Shown: positions 52,563 through 64,000, counted from the first letter of the stretch. The stretch is DNA of 64,000 nt from Zygnema cylindricum (GCA_037447655.1 JBBHKE010001900.1:67621-131620), one strand, 5' to 3'. A program made the numbers and translations. Notes: generated from the sequence alone by a model not told the origin.

Positions 52563-55500
52563 TCACATTCCACCACTCTTTGAGGGTTCACCATTCCCTC
52601 TCTCATTGTTTCCCTGTCCCAACAACACCTTGTCGTGCTCTATAGCCATTCTCGCCTCAAATTCGACAGAGTTTCTTCCCTCTTCTTTCCCTCTTTCGGT
52701 CTCTCCTTTCGTCTCTCCTTCCCTCTCTCCTTCCGTCTCTCCTTTCGTTATGCCTTCGTTGACGCCTATGTTCTTCTCTATCTCGGGAAAACTATCGAGC
52801 AACAAAGTGATGAGTGCTTCACACATTTGCGGTGCATCCACATCTTTTGGGTCTTTCCATGAGGGAGAATACGCCATCCAAGCATGATCCATTTTTCTCG
52901 TGGGTCGAACTACAACTGAACCAGGTACCTCCGCGTCCTTTCTGACGACCATACCATCACTAACTGCCCCGTATCTCATCTCCAAATTGAGGGCAGAAAG
53001 AGCCATGAGAGCAGGTAGAGGCACAACGACGGGAACTTTTCCAGTTTGGTCGAGTTCCGTTTCACTTTTTTTAGTCGGGTTTTCTTCAGGATTTTTACTA
53101 GGAGCCCATGGGAGCTCCGCGTGAGCAATATGAGTGAAAGTTGTGAAGGCCGTTGCGGCTCGACTAGCTTCCGAATGAAAAGATACGACCGGTACGGCAT
53201 CTGGAAGTGGGTGATCAGTCAAAAAATTCCGTCTTTTTTCATACATAAGGTCATCCAAAGCCGTGATATCACCCTACAAGACAAAATAGTGAGTCAATTA
53301 GGAGAATTTCCAGCATACTGGGCCATCGATCCACATAGAAAAGATCAGGGAACTTTATGGATTTCTTCAATAACCATAGGTGAAAAAGTGTGTAATTAAC
53401 AAAAAAAAATAAACTTAACATGTCGCACCAACATGGGAAAGTGATGGAAATTGATTCGGATAAATTCATCACAGAAAGCACTGGGAACTCACATTTGCAA
53501 GTGAGTTAGAAAAAAAAAACTTGAATTGTACCTTGATAAGCGTTTTAATGAGCATTTCCAATAACTTTCTCGTCTGAGCGTCCAAAATTTGACCTTCTCG
53601 TAAAAGATCAGAAGCAACGGGACTACCCCCATAGGGGCTTTGAATGATTACTAAACCAGCTACCTTGTCTTTCAGACTGTCCCAATAAAGGGAAAGGGCA
53701 GCGGCACCGTCTACTCCTCCCTTACTGTGTCCAAAAATTATGACCTTTTTCCCCGTACCCCAATATAACTCTTCCACATATTGTTTCACTTCTTTTGCAT
53801 TTTTTTCAACAGAAGACTGCATCAGGAGGCATTTAACCAATATACAAAAAAAACAACACAAAGAATGTCTTTAGTTTTGCAGAAAACAAGCAAAATATTC
53901 AGCTATGCTGTGCCATATTGATATAAAGTCATTTTAAAAATTATTTTGGGGATACATGGTTATGCTGTAACAACATCTTCCTTTACAATTTCTAGTACAC
54001 ATCACTTCTATTCTTTAAACAGCCAAACAATCTTCTTACAAATTCATGAAGGAATTAACAAGAGAATCAAATGCCTATTCACTACTTACTTTTTTATTTA
54101 GGAAACGAAACAACTCAATGGTACCGAGGCAAAGTCTCAGGTGGAAAAATGCATAGTATGTACATAAAATGCTAAATGCAAATGCCATATGTGCAATTTG
54201 ATTTAGGTTATACCCCATTGAGCACAAAATTATTCATTAGAGCCACAGTGCGAACTGGTAAACTGAACAACTTCAATCTAACGAACAATGAAACTGTGTG
54301 TCTGGAAAAGATGTGGAACAAACCTCACTGTGAATTCGGGCGATATGACAAGGAAGTCCCAGTTTTGAGAAATATTTTTTTGTATCTTGAAAATATAACG
54401 GACCATGATTGCTAAAGAGTCCTGCGAGATCACCAAATAGGAATTTTATAATAATTTCAACAAGACCATCTGAGGATAAGATAAAAGAGTGAACAAAAAC
54501 TTGAAAATATTGCACTAAAATTCACACAGAGGCAAGTATTGGCAACATGACGTCAAGCATGAAATTCAATGTAAAAAGACATTTGTCCCTCTGATTTCTT
54601 CTTTTCGATGTTCCTTTAACTTCCACAATCAAACTTGCTATTTTGATGTATAACATCTGTACTAGTCCAAGAGCTTCATTCAAATAATGTGACATTAATG
54701 TCATGACAAAGAAACAGACCTGGTATAAGGAGGTATACCAAGGAATCCGGTAATGTGTGTATCCCATTCCTGCGATATAGGAAACACCATTATCAAAATC
54801 ACCACTGCAACAGTTGTTTTCTAGTGACAGTATTTCACTGTGATAGTCCGTTGTTTATCAGACAGGTCACCATTGGCAGTCCAACAGACAGCAATAACTA
54901 ATAGAACAGGGACCTCTGATGTCAAACTTCGAGCAATTAGCTTTATGGATTACTGCTTCTACAATAGGTGATGAGAAAAATCAAGATAATTTTCAAATAA
55001 ATAATGCTCCAATCCTAAGCAACGTGTTATACACGAATAAACAAAAATGATTTTTTGTTCCATTGGGATATTCCTAAGGAGACGGTCATTCTTTTCACCA
55101 CCACATACTGACATAAAAAGTTTTTTGTGGTTTCTTACAGAATTCAAACATAAGAACCTCCTATACTATTGTTCCTTGCCTATTGTTTACAATAAGACGC
55201 TTATACCGCTCTTGCAGGTAATATGTTTGCTTCTATCTTTTCATGAAACATTTTATGGCATTTACTCTTTAGGGGACAAACATTTTTGCTTAGTAAAGAT
55301 GATGCAAATATAACCCAAATATACACTCGAAGACTTACGTTGATCTTCCAAGCAAAACTGCAAACCTACTGGTTCGATCTTTAACTGGTCGGGCTCCCGG
55401 CATTTTCTGAAGCCATCCAATATCGTCAGCTGAACCTCGAAATGTTTTTTGTACACGATCCACTAATCTGCATCGCCCACCTCTCAAATTCAAATCAGAA

Positions 55501-55933
55501 AGGTAATACAATCACATATTGAGTATTTCTAAGCGAAGATATTATATAAAGCTCTGTAACTCCCCGAAATACATATAACATAAGTGGACTCAGGAAACCC
55601 AACCAGCCTGTATATACTATACACACCTAAAAATACACCCAGAAAACCTTTACTTGGTGGAAAAACTTACCCCTTCCAGGAAGCTGTCGCTGTTGCCACA
55701 AAGCCAGCTGAAATTGAAGTGTCGCCACATTCCTGCTCTCTCGATGAAGGCGAAACTGAACCTGAAACTGACGGTGACAATGGTTCACTTCTGGATTGCT
55801 GTTGAACTTCTGAAATTCCATTCAACTTAGACCTGGGAGATGGATTTGCTGCTGTACTAACCGGAGAGGACACACTACTGCGTGGTTGCGAGGCAGCTGA
55901 TGGTCCAGAAGTACAAATGAAATGAATAAACAC
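52563..55933 (-). CDS. alpha/beta hydrolase (lipase-like) with GHSKGG nucleophile motif
   Basis: Minus-strand exons: about 55933-55671, 55482-55339, 54769-54720, 54421-54324, 53816-53532 and 53273-52563; from 55671 leftwards all phases join. The conserved part runs DRVQKTFRGSADDIGWLQ, LPDSLVYLLIPG, LFSNHGPLYFQDTKKYFSKL, YVEELYWGTGKKVIIFGHSK, then GGVDGAAALSLYWDSL, QSPYGGSPVASDLLREGQI, SFHSEASRAA, and DAEVPGSVVVRP followed by DHAWMAY. Known green-lineage homologues show the same order. The Ser of GHSKG is the likely nucleophile and the His of DHAW a likely triad member; substrate unknown. The N-terminus is Ser/Pro-rich, perhaps a transit or disordered region. The C-terminus adds a GETEGEREGETKGE-type acidic repeat, from a small minisatellite, before TGA. 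More 5' exons probably lie at 56021-57400. Confidence 0.88.
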
Positions 55934-56029
55934 AAACTGATGACTGAGTTAGATTGTTCATGTGATGCATTTTCTGAACTTTGCAGTAAGCTTCACAAAA
56001 TGTTTCATAAAATCATCCTTTCACAAACG

Positions 56030-57384
56030 AAACAATCTTTTGAAGAAACAACAAAGGTAAACATTATCTGCTTGTAGGGAACTGAGTTCAAATTCACCGG
56101 CTAGATTGTCGTTTCTATTTGCAGAAGAGCTGTTTGTGGCGGAAGATTCTCCAAAACCTAAAACATTGCTGAGTCGGTCTAAAAAAGCCATCGGTTGGGT
56201 AGAAGTGACAGCAGATTTCTTGTCCTTGTCCTCGACTGCTGCTTCCTTTCCAGCCACAAATATCACAGCTTACAACTAATAAATATCTTTACAAAGTTTT
56301 GAAACCGAACATACTTGGTGGCAATTAGTTTTGTCATAAGCTACCTGGGTTTCAACCATCCAATAACATCAAAGAGCTCACAGTTACGTGAGCTTGAGAT
56401 TGTTTCTAATACAGCCTCTAGTAGATTCCAATCTACGAGGAAATTATATTATTCCCCAATTTTGCCATATTCTATGATGGAAAACCATTGTCAAGAAAAC
56501 TACTGCGGAAATATATATTCCTGCGTAATCGAATTTGAGTTGCTTCCAAAAACTAATCTGCAGGGGCTATATGCATACTACAAGGATTTCTTTGTATTGA
56601 CGGAATAATCAGATATTTTTGTACAAATTTGTGCAGAACTTTAGCTACAATTACTCCTAAAAAAATTATGATTAATCATAAAACATGAGTGAACTACGAC
56701 AGAGCAAATGGGCCAGAAGTTCAAAAGACGGTTCCTTTTGCAAAAGAGAGGAACCTTAATGATATATACATAGGATATGTACGTAGGATATATACATATA
56801 AAATGATGCAACAGTTTTCAATAGCTCAACATCAACTCGCCCAACTCCATTCACAGCCAATTTCAACTTCAATTTTCACTTGCAACCTAAACTTCAGCTT
56901 TGAATTGAATTTTAACTCCCATTGATAAGGCAACTAAACGAGAAAACTCACTCTCATGCTGAGGGTAAATTGTACAGTGTAAGAAACCGTCCATGTGATT
57001 GCTCAAAAAAATATGTTAAGAACTGTACGACTAAACCTAAAAACGAGGGTAAAACTCGGATAGTGCAATAACCCCATGACACAACCAACTCGAAACTCAA
57101 GCTGATCTCAACAATGATAATTACCATTTCTGGTTTGTAAATTCGCACCTTTTTAAATTTACTACATAGCATGCTTTAATTTGTCCTCAAATGGAACAAT
57201 CGAGAGATAAAGAGTGCAAACAGATGTTCTTGTTTCAGGAAACAAAAGCAACATTGATCTTTTCTTTACAAAATTTGTCAGTTTTTTTAACATTTAAAAA
57301 GCAGAAACGAATTTCCGTTTGATAACAAACAAAAGGTTGAAGAGCCTTACGAACATTATTTTTGATCTCAGATGCCATTTTTTT
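56030..57384 (-). CDS. possible 5' exons of the alpha/beta hydrolase gene
   Basis: Two candidates. About 56250-56045 reads KEAAVEDKDKKSAVTSTQPM then AFLDRLSNVLGFGESS, a Ser-rich sequence with a coding look and acceptable borders. At about 57379-57350 an ATG starts MASEIKNNV before a GTAAGG donor. Junction phases to 55933 are not resolved, so these are tentative. They fit the missing N-terminus of a protein whose known homologues have a variable leader. Confidence 0.4.
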
Positions 57385-57501
57385 GTCTTTGAAAAAGGTA
57401 TTGGCCACCAGAAAACGAATTAAGAACTTTATTGAGAGAAGTTCTAAAAAACCTAGAAACACTCCAGAAAAGTACAGGTAAAGTACAAATTCAACATTCA
57501 T

Positions 57502-58193
57502 GCATACATAGTATCATCCCCTGAATATTTCTTTGCAAATAGCCTCGAGTGCCTGCTGATCCGAAGTACTTTGTGTTACGGCTTTCAAAGGGAGTCAAAT
57601 TCCTTTCAAACGTCAACGTTTGATACTTTGATATTATTCCTCTCTCGAAAGAGCGAAAGACACCGCCAACAAAAGGAACCTACGTGGCATCCTGTCCTTT
57701 GACGATTAAACGAATATTTATGACGTGGCAGCGGGTGGAAAGGTAAAGTACACCTTCCATCGCTATTTGGATTTATGCCGATTATATTTTGCAGCGTGGC
57801 TCATGTGAACCACTTAATGAGATGCTGTTGCAAACACAACAGTACAGTATTTTATAAATTCGAAGGAAAACAACTCGCACTTTAATTAGTCAATTGTAAT
57901 AATGATGTACTGTTTGTTGACATGTACATGAAACTTCCACGGCTAAGGCTGCGGCCCCATGTGGCTAAGTTCAGGTTTTTTTCTGTCGTTTTCCTTTATA
58001 ACTTAGCGCCGTACTGCCTAAGTTGCGACCGTACGAAGAAATCGCAAATTTGTAAAGTACAATTTGCGTCATTGTAATGGTATGATAAACGGCCACACAA
58101 ATTCGACGTCACGCCAAAATGTCGTGTTATCAATACCTCCATCGTGCCCTTTTAATTTATCCTGCACACATTTCAGTACATGATACCTCCTAC
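57502..58193. other. intergenic upstream of the hydrolase gene
   Basis: Probably promoter of the minus-strand hydrolase gene, then unique sequence. No gene or RNA recognised. CAACAGTACAGTATT at about 57836 belongs to the TACAGTAC word family seen elsewhere. Confidence 0.4.
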
Positions 58194-58195
58194 TA

Positions 58196-58412
58196 CACCG
58201 CCAATCGCTATTAGCGTTGTGTACGCTAATCCCGTCCCGCTTTTTTTTTGTTTTATTATCAAATAGAATTATCCACACTATTTTAAAAAAGCCCTAATTC
58301 CTAATTAGAGTAATCGATTTCTTCGAAAATTTCCAAATTCCCAATTAGCGTAAACCACGCTAATTATTCGTATACGCTAAAGAAACTTCTACGCTAATAG
58401 CGATTGGCGGTG
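58196..58412. mobile_element. CACCG-family MITE, 217 bp, TA target
   Basis: Perfect-looking ends CACCGCCAATCGCTATTAGC and GCTAATAGCGATTGGCGGTG, flanked by TA (58194-58195 and 58413-58414). The interior repeats CGCTAAT words. Non-coding. The freshest-looking short member in the window. Confidence 0.9.
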
Positions 58413-58420
58413 TAGTACAT

Positions 58421-59055
58421 GATAAGGACAGAAAATGATCGCGCGAAGCGCGGAGATTTCTTTTTAGGACTCTCCCCGGTGATTAGGTCAGATGGACAAA
58501 AAAAACAAAAAAACAAAGTTTTCATATTTACAGCATTCTCATATAGAGCATTCGCTACAAATAGCGACACGCGCGTCGCATGAGAGCATGTAAATCGCGA
58601 TCGTGACTCAAAATATCTACAAAAATTGACAAACGTTCACACTTTAATCCCTACCCTTTAATCGTCGAACAAGCTGAGCCGCGCGTCACGTGAGAACAAT
58701 CGTGTATGACATTATAAACAAACAAATAAAGTACAGTCATATTGTCGTTTGGCGCCGCAGGCGAAATTTTTTTTAGTACGCTACGCGTCACGTGAGAACA
58801 CTCATTTATGACATTAGGAAACAAAAAAATAAAGTACAATCATATTGTCGTTTGGCGCCGCAGGCGAAATTCTTTTTAATACGCTACGTAAAATGAGGAG
58901 CATACGCGGAGAGCACAAAAACATCCTACAGTCAACATTGAACGAGTATTTTGAAAGGAGGAGAAGGTATTTTGAAAGCGGAGAAGTTATGTACATTCAA
59001 ATTTTGAAAAGTACAACACAAACCTGCGTGTACGATTTACATAGTCCCAAATGTA
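58421..59055. repeat. host repeat, copy A (no insertion at 58652)
   Basis: Starts GATAAGGACA and contains GATTAGGTCAGATG, CGCGTCGCATGAGA, AAAATTGACAAACGT, then TTTGGCGCCGCAGGCGAAAT twice, and ends CATAGTCCCAAATGTA. The same order occurs in copy B (60410-60637 plus 61944-62222). Within copy A a roughly 103-base unit is doubled (about 58681-58784 and 58785-58888). Open frames here are short and repeat-derived. Confidence 0.8.
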
Positions 59056-60246
59056 CACCGCGAATCGTAATTAGAGTAATGAAAAAATTAGAGTAAAAAA
59101 ACAAAAAAAAACAATTAGAGTAATTGACGCTAATTCATGTGATAGAGCTTTTTCAACTATGAAGTTTACTCTAATTTATTTAGTTATTCTATATTGGGTT
59201 ATGTCGGCGATAATTATGTGCGCGATAATTATGAACACTAAATTACGTAGACGTACAAAATGTGTCAGTCCGGTATAGTATTGACGTCATTATGACGCTA
59301 ATAATATTTGTCGCATTGAATGTCAGTTAATGTTCACACTGACGACGATGCTGTCGACGGACGAGAGTTATGCGAACGGCTTTTTTTCGACGTGATTTAT
59401 TTTTTTGTTTAGTGCGATTTCACGTGCGAGCGCGATTCTATTAAATCATTATTTGTACCTTTTTACTTATAAAAGTACAATTTTGCACGGTCAGATCTGG
59501 CAGTCCGTACACCACACTATTTAAAAGGGCACTAAATTACAGTTATGAACCGTATTGAGCGGGGTACCTCAAATAACGTGCAAAAACATTTAGCGTACTT
59601 TATTCTATTTGAGAATTTGCCCCAAAAAAAGGGGTACCCCAATTAGCGTCATGTACGCTAATAGCGATTCACGGTGTACACCGCGAATCGTAATTAGAGT
59701 AAATTACTCTAATTCGGTCGCTCGAAATTTCGACTCTATCACATCAAATAGAGTAATAGATTCTAATTTTTTCATTATTCTAATTTAGGTGAGGTTTAAT
59801 TAGCGTAAAAAATTCTAATATATGTTATTTTAAAATAGTGTGGATACGGACGACGTCTGACCGTGCATAATGATTTAATAGAGTCGCGCTCCCATGTGAA
59901 ATCGCACTAAACAAAAGAATCAATCACATCGAAAAAAGCCGTTCGCATAACTCTCGTCCGTCGACAGCATTGTCGTCAGTGTGAACATTAACTGACATTC
60001 AATGCGACAAATATTATTAGCGTCATAATGACGTCAATACTACACCGGACTGACACATTTTGTACGTCTACGTAATTTAGTGTTCATAATAATCGCCGAC
60101 ATAACCCAATATAGAATAACTAAATAAATTAGAGTAAACTTCATAGTTGAAAAAGCTCTATCACATAAATTAGCGTCAATTACTCTAATTTTTATTTTTG
60201 TTTTTTTACTCTAATTTTTTCATTACTCTAATTACGATTCGCGGTG
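59056..60246. mobile_element. CACCG-family inverted pair (foldback), 1191 bp, TA target
   Basis: Units 59056-59676 and 59679-60246 face each other; the centre reads ATTCACGGTGTACACCGCGA. Outer ends CACCGCGAATCGTAATTAG and CTAATTACGATTCGCGGTG are flanked by TA. The arms match in reverse complement over roughly 400-450 outer bases (GACGTCATTATGACG, TGCTGTCGACGGACGAGAG and their complements). The outer part of unit one is the same subfamily as 12055-12671; its inner 150 bases differ (AATTAGCGTCATGTACGC). Non-coding. Confidence 0.88.
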
Positions 60247-60923
60247 TAGTTGACGTAGGCTAGCGTCACGTGCCAATTCACGGCTGACAAAAAAAGTACC
60301 GTTTTAATACCGTAGTGGTATTAGACATTGGGGGGAGGGCACATTTGGCGGGCGGCGGAGACCTTCGAGGAGGATTTTGGCCGCACAATGTAAATCCCTC
60401 CTAGTTATTGATAAGGACAAAAATTTCGCGCTTCTTTTTTTTTCTAGGAGTCTCCTCGCTGATTAGGTCAGATGTACAAAAAAAAACAAAAAAAATACAA
60501 AGTGTTCATACTTATAGCGTTCTCATATAGAGAATTCACCACAAATAGCGTCACACGCGTCGCATGAGAACATGCAAATTGCGTTCGCGACTTAAAATAT
60601 CTACAAAAATTGACAAACGTACACACTTCAATCACTACACCGTGAATCGCTATTAGACTATAGAAATTATTAGTATCAATAATAAATGAGTGTCATTGAT
60701 TCTAATTTGTGTATCAATACCATTGTGAAAAAAATGTTTAATTGTAATTTCTCGATAACGCTGATTTAGGTTTACATAATCCGCCGTCATTACATATACG
60801 TTAAAATAGGTAGAATTACAAAATCTGACAATCCGTACCACGTTGCGTCCTTTCGGTGTAATTAATCCATAATTATAATTTGGGTTTGCGAACGCGTTTG
60901 TCGCACACTCGACGCCACGTTTA

Positions 60924-61672
60924 GGGTGACGTTCCATTAGAAGAAAAGTGGGGTTCGTTACTGGACGCCGTACTTTTTCGTAAAGCGCCGTAGAGAGCCG
61001 TACCAGATTTTTTTTTTTGTCGGACGAAACATCGTTACTGGAAAGCTGTCAGGAAGCTCCAATGATGAAGGCGTAATTCTTGACCGTTGGATGCTTCACT
61101 TTTTGAGATTCGCGAAGCAATCGAGCACATCATCTAGTGGGCCCCAACTCTCCTCGAGAAGGAGAGTTGGGGCCCACTATATGATTGCTATTCATTACCA
61201 TTGGTACACGTGAAAAGGAAAAAAAATATCTACGTTGTACAAGCGATCACAGGCGTGCACGTCGTACATGCCATGTGCCTCCTGCCACGTTGAATGCCGA
61301 TCACGTGAAAATATCCTCGCACGCTTCGTCTGACATCCGCATACATTCAAAGTTTGCCGCGACCTTCAAAGTGTGTCGCGTCTTTTTGCCATTTTGTTTC
61401 GACATTTTGATTTCCACTTTCAAAATCAAAATATAGCCGCAAACTTTATGTACGAATCATTAATTACCTTTGGTGGTTCAGAAATTTCGTACAGATATTC
61501 CATTTGTAGATTTTTTTTCAAGATTTTTAGAATCTGGATTGTAACTTACGTGGCGCCAATCATAATTAAGGAAGGTTTGTTACTGGCCCGACACAATGGA
61601 GCGGACTTCCAATAAACGCTGCCAGTAGACTTGTCCGTACATTTACTGGGACCGCCTAATGGAACGTCACCC
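60924..61672. mobile_element. nested element, 17-bp inverted ends, TTA target (PIF/Harbinger-like?)
   Basis: Ends GGGTGACGTTCCATTAG and CTAATGGAACGTCACCC are perfect 17-base inverted repeats flanked by TTA on both sides. A 3-bp TTA/TAA duplication with GG-starting ends is typical of PIF/Harbinger. At 749 bp with open frames of at most about 80 codons, it is non-autonomous. Class assignment rests only on ends and target. Confidence 0.7.
61135..61179. repeat. perfect 20-bp-stem hairpin
   Basis: Arms 61135-61154 and 61160-61179 are exact reverse complements around a 5-base loop CGAGA; core GTGGGCCCCAACTC against GAGTTGGGGCCCAC. It lies inside the nested element 60924-61672. Confidence 0.9.
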
Positions 61673-62252
61673 TTATTCTAAGCTCAGTTCTGTATGCAAC
61701 CGACATAAGTTAACTACAACTTTCGTACCATTTTCGGTAATCAAGTACAGTTTTGTACCAGCAAACACATTCCATACACCACACTATTCACGAAATAAGT
61801 ACGAAAATTCCATTCACGCTAATTCACAAGAACCGTAATTAACGTCACGGATAAAATAGAATCAGTCACTGTATTTCGGGTATCAATGTCAAAATTATGG
61901 GGCGCCGATATAGAGTACGTAAGTCTAATAACGATTCACGGTGTACCATTTAATCCGTCGAACAAGGTGAGCCGCGCGTCACGTGAGAACACTCGTGTAT
62001 GACATTAAAAACAAAAAATAAAGTACAGTCATATTGTCGTTTGGCGCCGCAGGCGAAATTCTTTTTAGTACGCTACGTAGAATGAGGAGCATACGCGGAG
62101 AGTACAAAAATATCCTACAGTCAACATTGAACGAGTATTTAAGGAGGAGAAGTTATGTACATTCAAATTTTGAAAAGTACAACACAAACCTGCGTGTACG
62201 ATTTACATAGTCCCAAATGTAACGTTACAAGTCGATTTTCGTACGGTTGAAA

Positions 62253-62390
62253 GTGAAATTCCGTACTTCTCAATGTAGGTTAACTCTAAGTGCGGATGTC
62301 CGTATGTGGTTATATTGAATTCCGTACTCTCCAATGTAGATTAACTCTCCGCGCAAAATTCCGTACGCTCGTGATGTAGATTAACTCTCC
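62253..62390. repeat. short irregular tandem repeat
   Basis: Three units of AATTCCGTAC..CTC..ATGTAGATTAACTCT begin near 62255, 62319 and 62356, with spacing about 65 then 37. A variable linker follows the first. Non-coding. Confidence 0.6.
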
Positions 62391-62399
62391 CCCAAAATG

Positions 62400-64000
62400 T
62401 ACTTCAATTTTATAACATTTATGTTATCAAACGTAAGGAAATATGACGACGACTAACACTTCTAACGACATTTTGTACGCTCGAGTATACATAAGTATTA
62501 ATACACGTACGCTCAAACGCCAATTATTTTAATAGAGTATATATTAAATTTCCAAACTTTGACCATGAATCGCTATTAATGTTCAATAATAAATGTGAAG
62601 GAACAATTAGTTTTATTAACCTTATTTAATGTTATAAGGGCCTATTTTCAACAAAACAATAACGCTGATTCATACATCTAACACACTTTTTGATACACGT
62701 TCCTATAGTGTAGCCGCTATAGGTTGTGTCCACATAGTCGATGTTTGAACATGTGAGAACAAGTTGGCGTTACGTTTACCCGTCTTTATTATTGTAATCG
62801 AATTTGAGGTTGCTTTCTCCAAAAATCGCGACTCATTTTCCCGTCTCGACATCGTAATTTAACACGTTTTTTGTAGGTTCATACTTAAAAAACAAAAAAA
62901 TAGTATGGGCTGGCGCATTTTGCACTAAACACTATTTAAAAATTGCCCGAATTATAGTCATTGACATTAATTACACTGTACATATTTTAGCATAAAGAAA
63001 AAAATGAAATTATTAATTATACTTTGGGTTCGTGGGTCAAAATGTAGGTGCGTCAACTTAACATTAATGACAATAATAGTAATTCATCTTGTAATTTTGT
63101 TTCCAAACGAAAAAAATACAATCTATTTTTTTTGTGTTTTCATTATTTGTTCTTTGCCTTTTATGTATTGTCTTTTCCATTGATGTCATATTATTTTTGT
63201 GTTGTTTTTCCACTTGTTTTATAGTTTTATTTCGAAAGTTAGGTTGCATCGTTTTTATTAATAACTTATTTTTTGTTTCTTTGTTATTATTATTACATTT
63301 TTTATCAAGACAATAAAAAATTTTTTTATTCTATTTTGTGTTAAACGAACTTGTGTTTATAAATATACGCTTTGTTACATATTACAAATTACGTTTTGTT
63401 TATTTGTTAGGTATATATCGATGAAAGTTTGTTTATTGATATATAATTATAAGTTTAATAAACTTAATTGCGTAACTTATTTGTTAAAATGAAATGTGTA
63501 GTTTTCAATGTTTGTTAAAAAAAACGTTTATATTTATTTTCTTTACAAAGTGTTTATTATTGTTATCATTCAATATCTGTTTTTGTTCAATGTTTTTTCA
63601 TGTTACCTTCGATTTTGTTTGTACGCACTACTTGTAGATGTAAATGGTTTGCGTTATTTGTTTATTCAATATTGGCATTTCGTATTTTTTGAATTAAAAA
63701 ACTACAAATTGATTACGTTTACACAACAATTTAAATTTCTAGATTGTAATTGTGAAACATGTTTTAAACGACGTAAAACAAAAAAGGGATAAAAAACGAT
63801 TGATGTCTAGTTTAAAGTTCAATTTTAAATTGTTCATTTTAAGGTATGTTAGAAGAAAAGAAAAGCAACGTATAACTTATTATTAGATTTTGTATGTTTA
63901 CTTTCAAATGATTTTCTACATTACCAATGTTGTTTAAAATTATTATAATATTATATACGCAATTAAATTATTTATATATGTATATATATATGTATGTATA
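62400..64000. other. very AT-rich tail, no gene recognised
   Basis: Composition shifts to strongly AT-rich, most marked from about 63050, with long T runs and TATATA stretches up to the window edge. The open frame 63508-63792 (+, 94 codons, ending CNCETCFKRRKTKKG) is Phe/Tyr-rich and resembles nothing I know. A CATGAATCGCTATTAATG word at about 62570 may be a decayed CACCG-family end. Confidence 0.4.

Larger units (their letters stand above)
60638..61943. mobile_element. CACCG-family element, 1306 bp, carrying a nested element
   Basis: Ends CACCGTGAATCGCTATTAG and CTAATAACGATTCACGGTG with TA on both sides (60636-60637 and 61944-61945). Removing the nested element 60924-61672 and one TTA leaves about 554 bases, the normal unit size of the family. 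No transposase-like frame. Confidence 0.88.
60410..62222. repeat. host repeat, copy B, interrupted by a CACCG element
   Basis: Matches copy A (58421-59055): 60410-60637 corresponds to its left third and 61944-62222 to the rest, with only one copy of the roughly 103-base unit. Between them sits the element 60638-61943. Copy A reads straight through at AATCCCTACCCTTTAATC; copy B reads AATCACTA, element, TACCATTTAATC. Confidence 0.85.

Noticed and set aside
58651-59096. Three roughly 60-80-codon frames with repeated SHVTR and PAAPNDN peptides
   Set aside because: They translate a doubled roughly 103-base non-coding repeat that recurs in copy B without keeping the frames.

Overview
The window is nuclear DNA from a eukaryote with spliced genes and GT-AG introns, and the proteins point to a streptophyte (land-plant or charophyte-alga lineage). 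The SKP1 (ending WAFE), the Rab2/RABB1 GTPase, the VAC14 fragment and the GHSKGG alpha/beta hydrolase all read like green-lineage homologues. A repeat-rich charophyte would fit the long introns and heavy load of small repeats, but I cannot name the species. There is one 510-base assembly gap (49474-49983).

Layout, left to right. 408-5562 (+): 3' part of a VAC14 gene whose 5' end lies off the left edge; one conserved exon has an in-frame TGA, and the last exon runs through a large GGGA array into a MITE. 8350-11762 (-): complete Rab2/RABB1 in seven exons. 13219-15206: a 2.5-kb-offset tandem copy of only its 5' half. 19084-20355 (+): two-exon SKP1. 22262-32130 (-): a large gene of about 20 exons with two tandem Rubisco-LSMT/SETD-type SET domains, the second lacking its core motifs. 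34175-50359 (+): a large unrecognised gene whose 3.35-kb exon is built from several internal repeat families. 52563 to about 57400 (-): an alpha/beta hydrolase. About 57.8-64.0 kb: repeats and transposon-like DNA ending in a very AT-rich tail.

The genes do not form a pathway. VAC14 (PtdIns(3,5)P2 scaffold) and Rab2 (ER-Golgi/endosome traffic) both act in membrane traffic, SKP1 in SCF ubiquitin ligases, and the SET protein presumably in lysine methylation.

The non-genic DNA is dominated by two families of small elements inserted at TA. One starts CACCG..AATCG..ATTAG (198-617 bp units, some fused into about 1.1-1.2-kb inverted pairs). The other starts GTTCAAATGTG (about 132 bp). They nest in each other, sit next to exons, and in one case may supply a stop codon. 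A related empty site inside the window shows a clean TA insertion. The best candidates for something undescribed are the dual SET protein, the exon whose repeat units each carry a copy of its own 3' splice site, and the TA-inserted inverted-pair elements. Exons were assembled by eye from splice signals, reading phase and family resemblance; no search was run.
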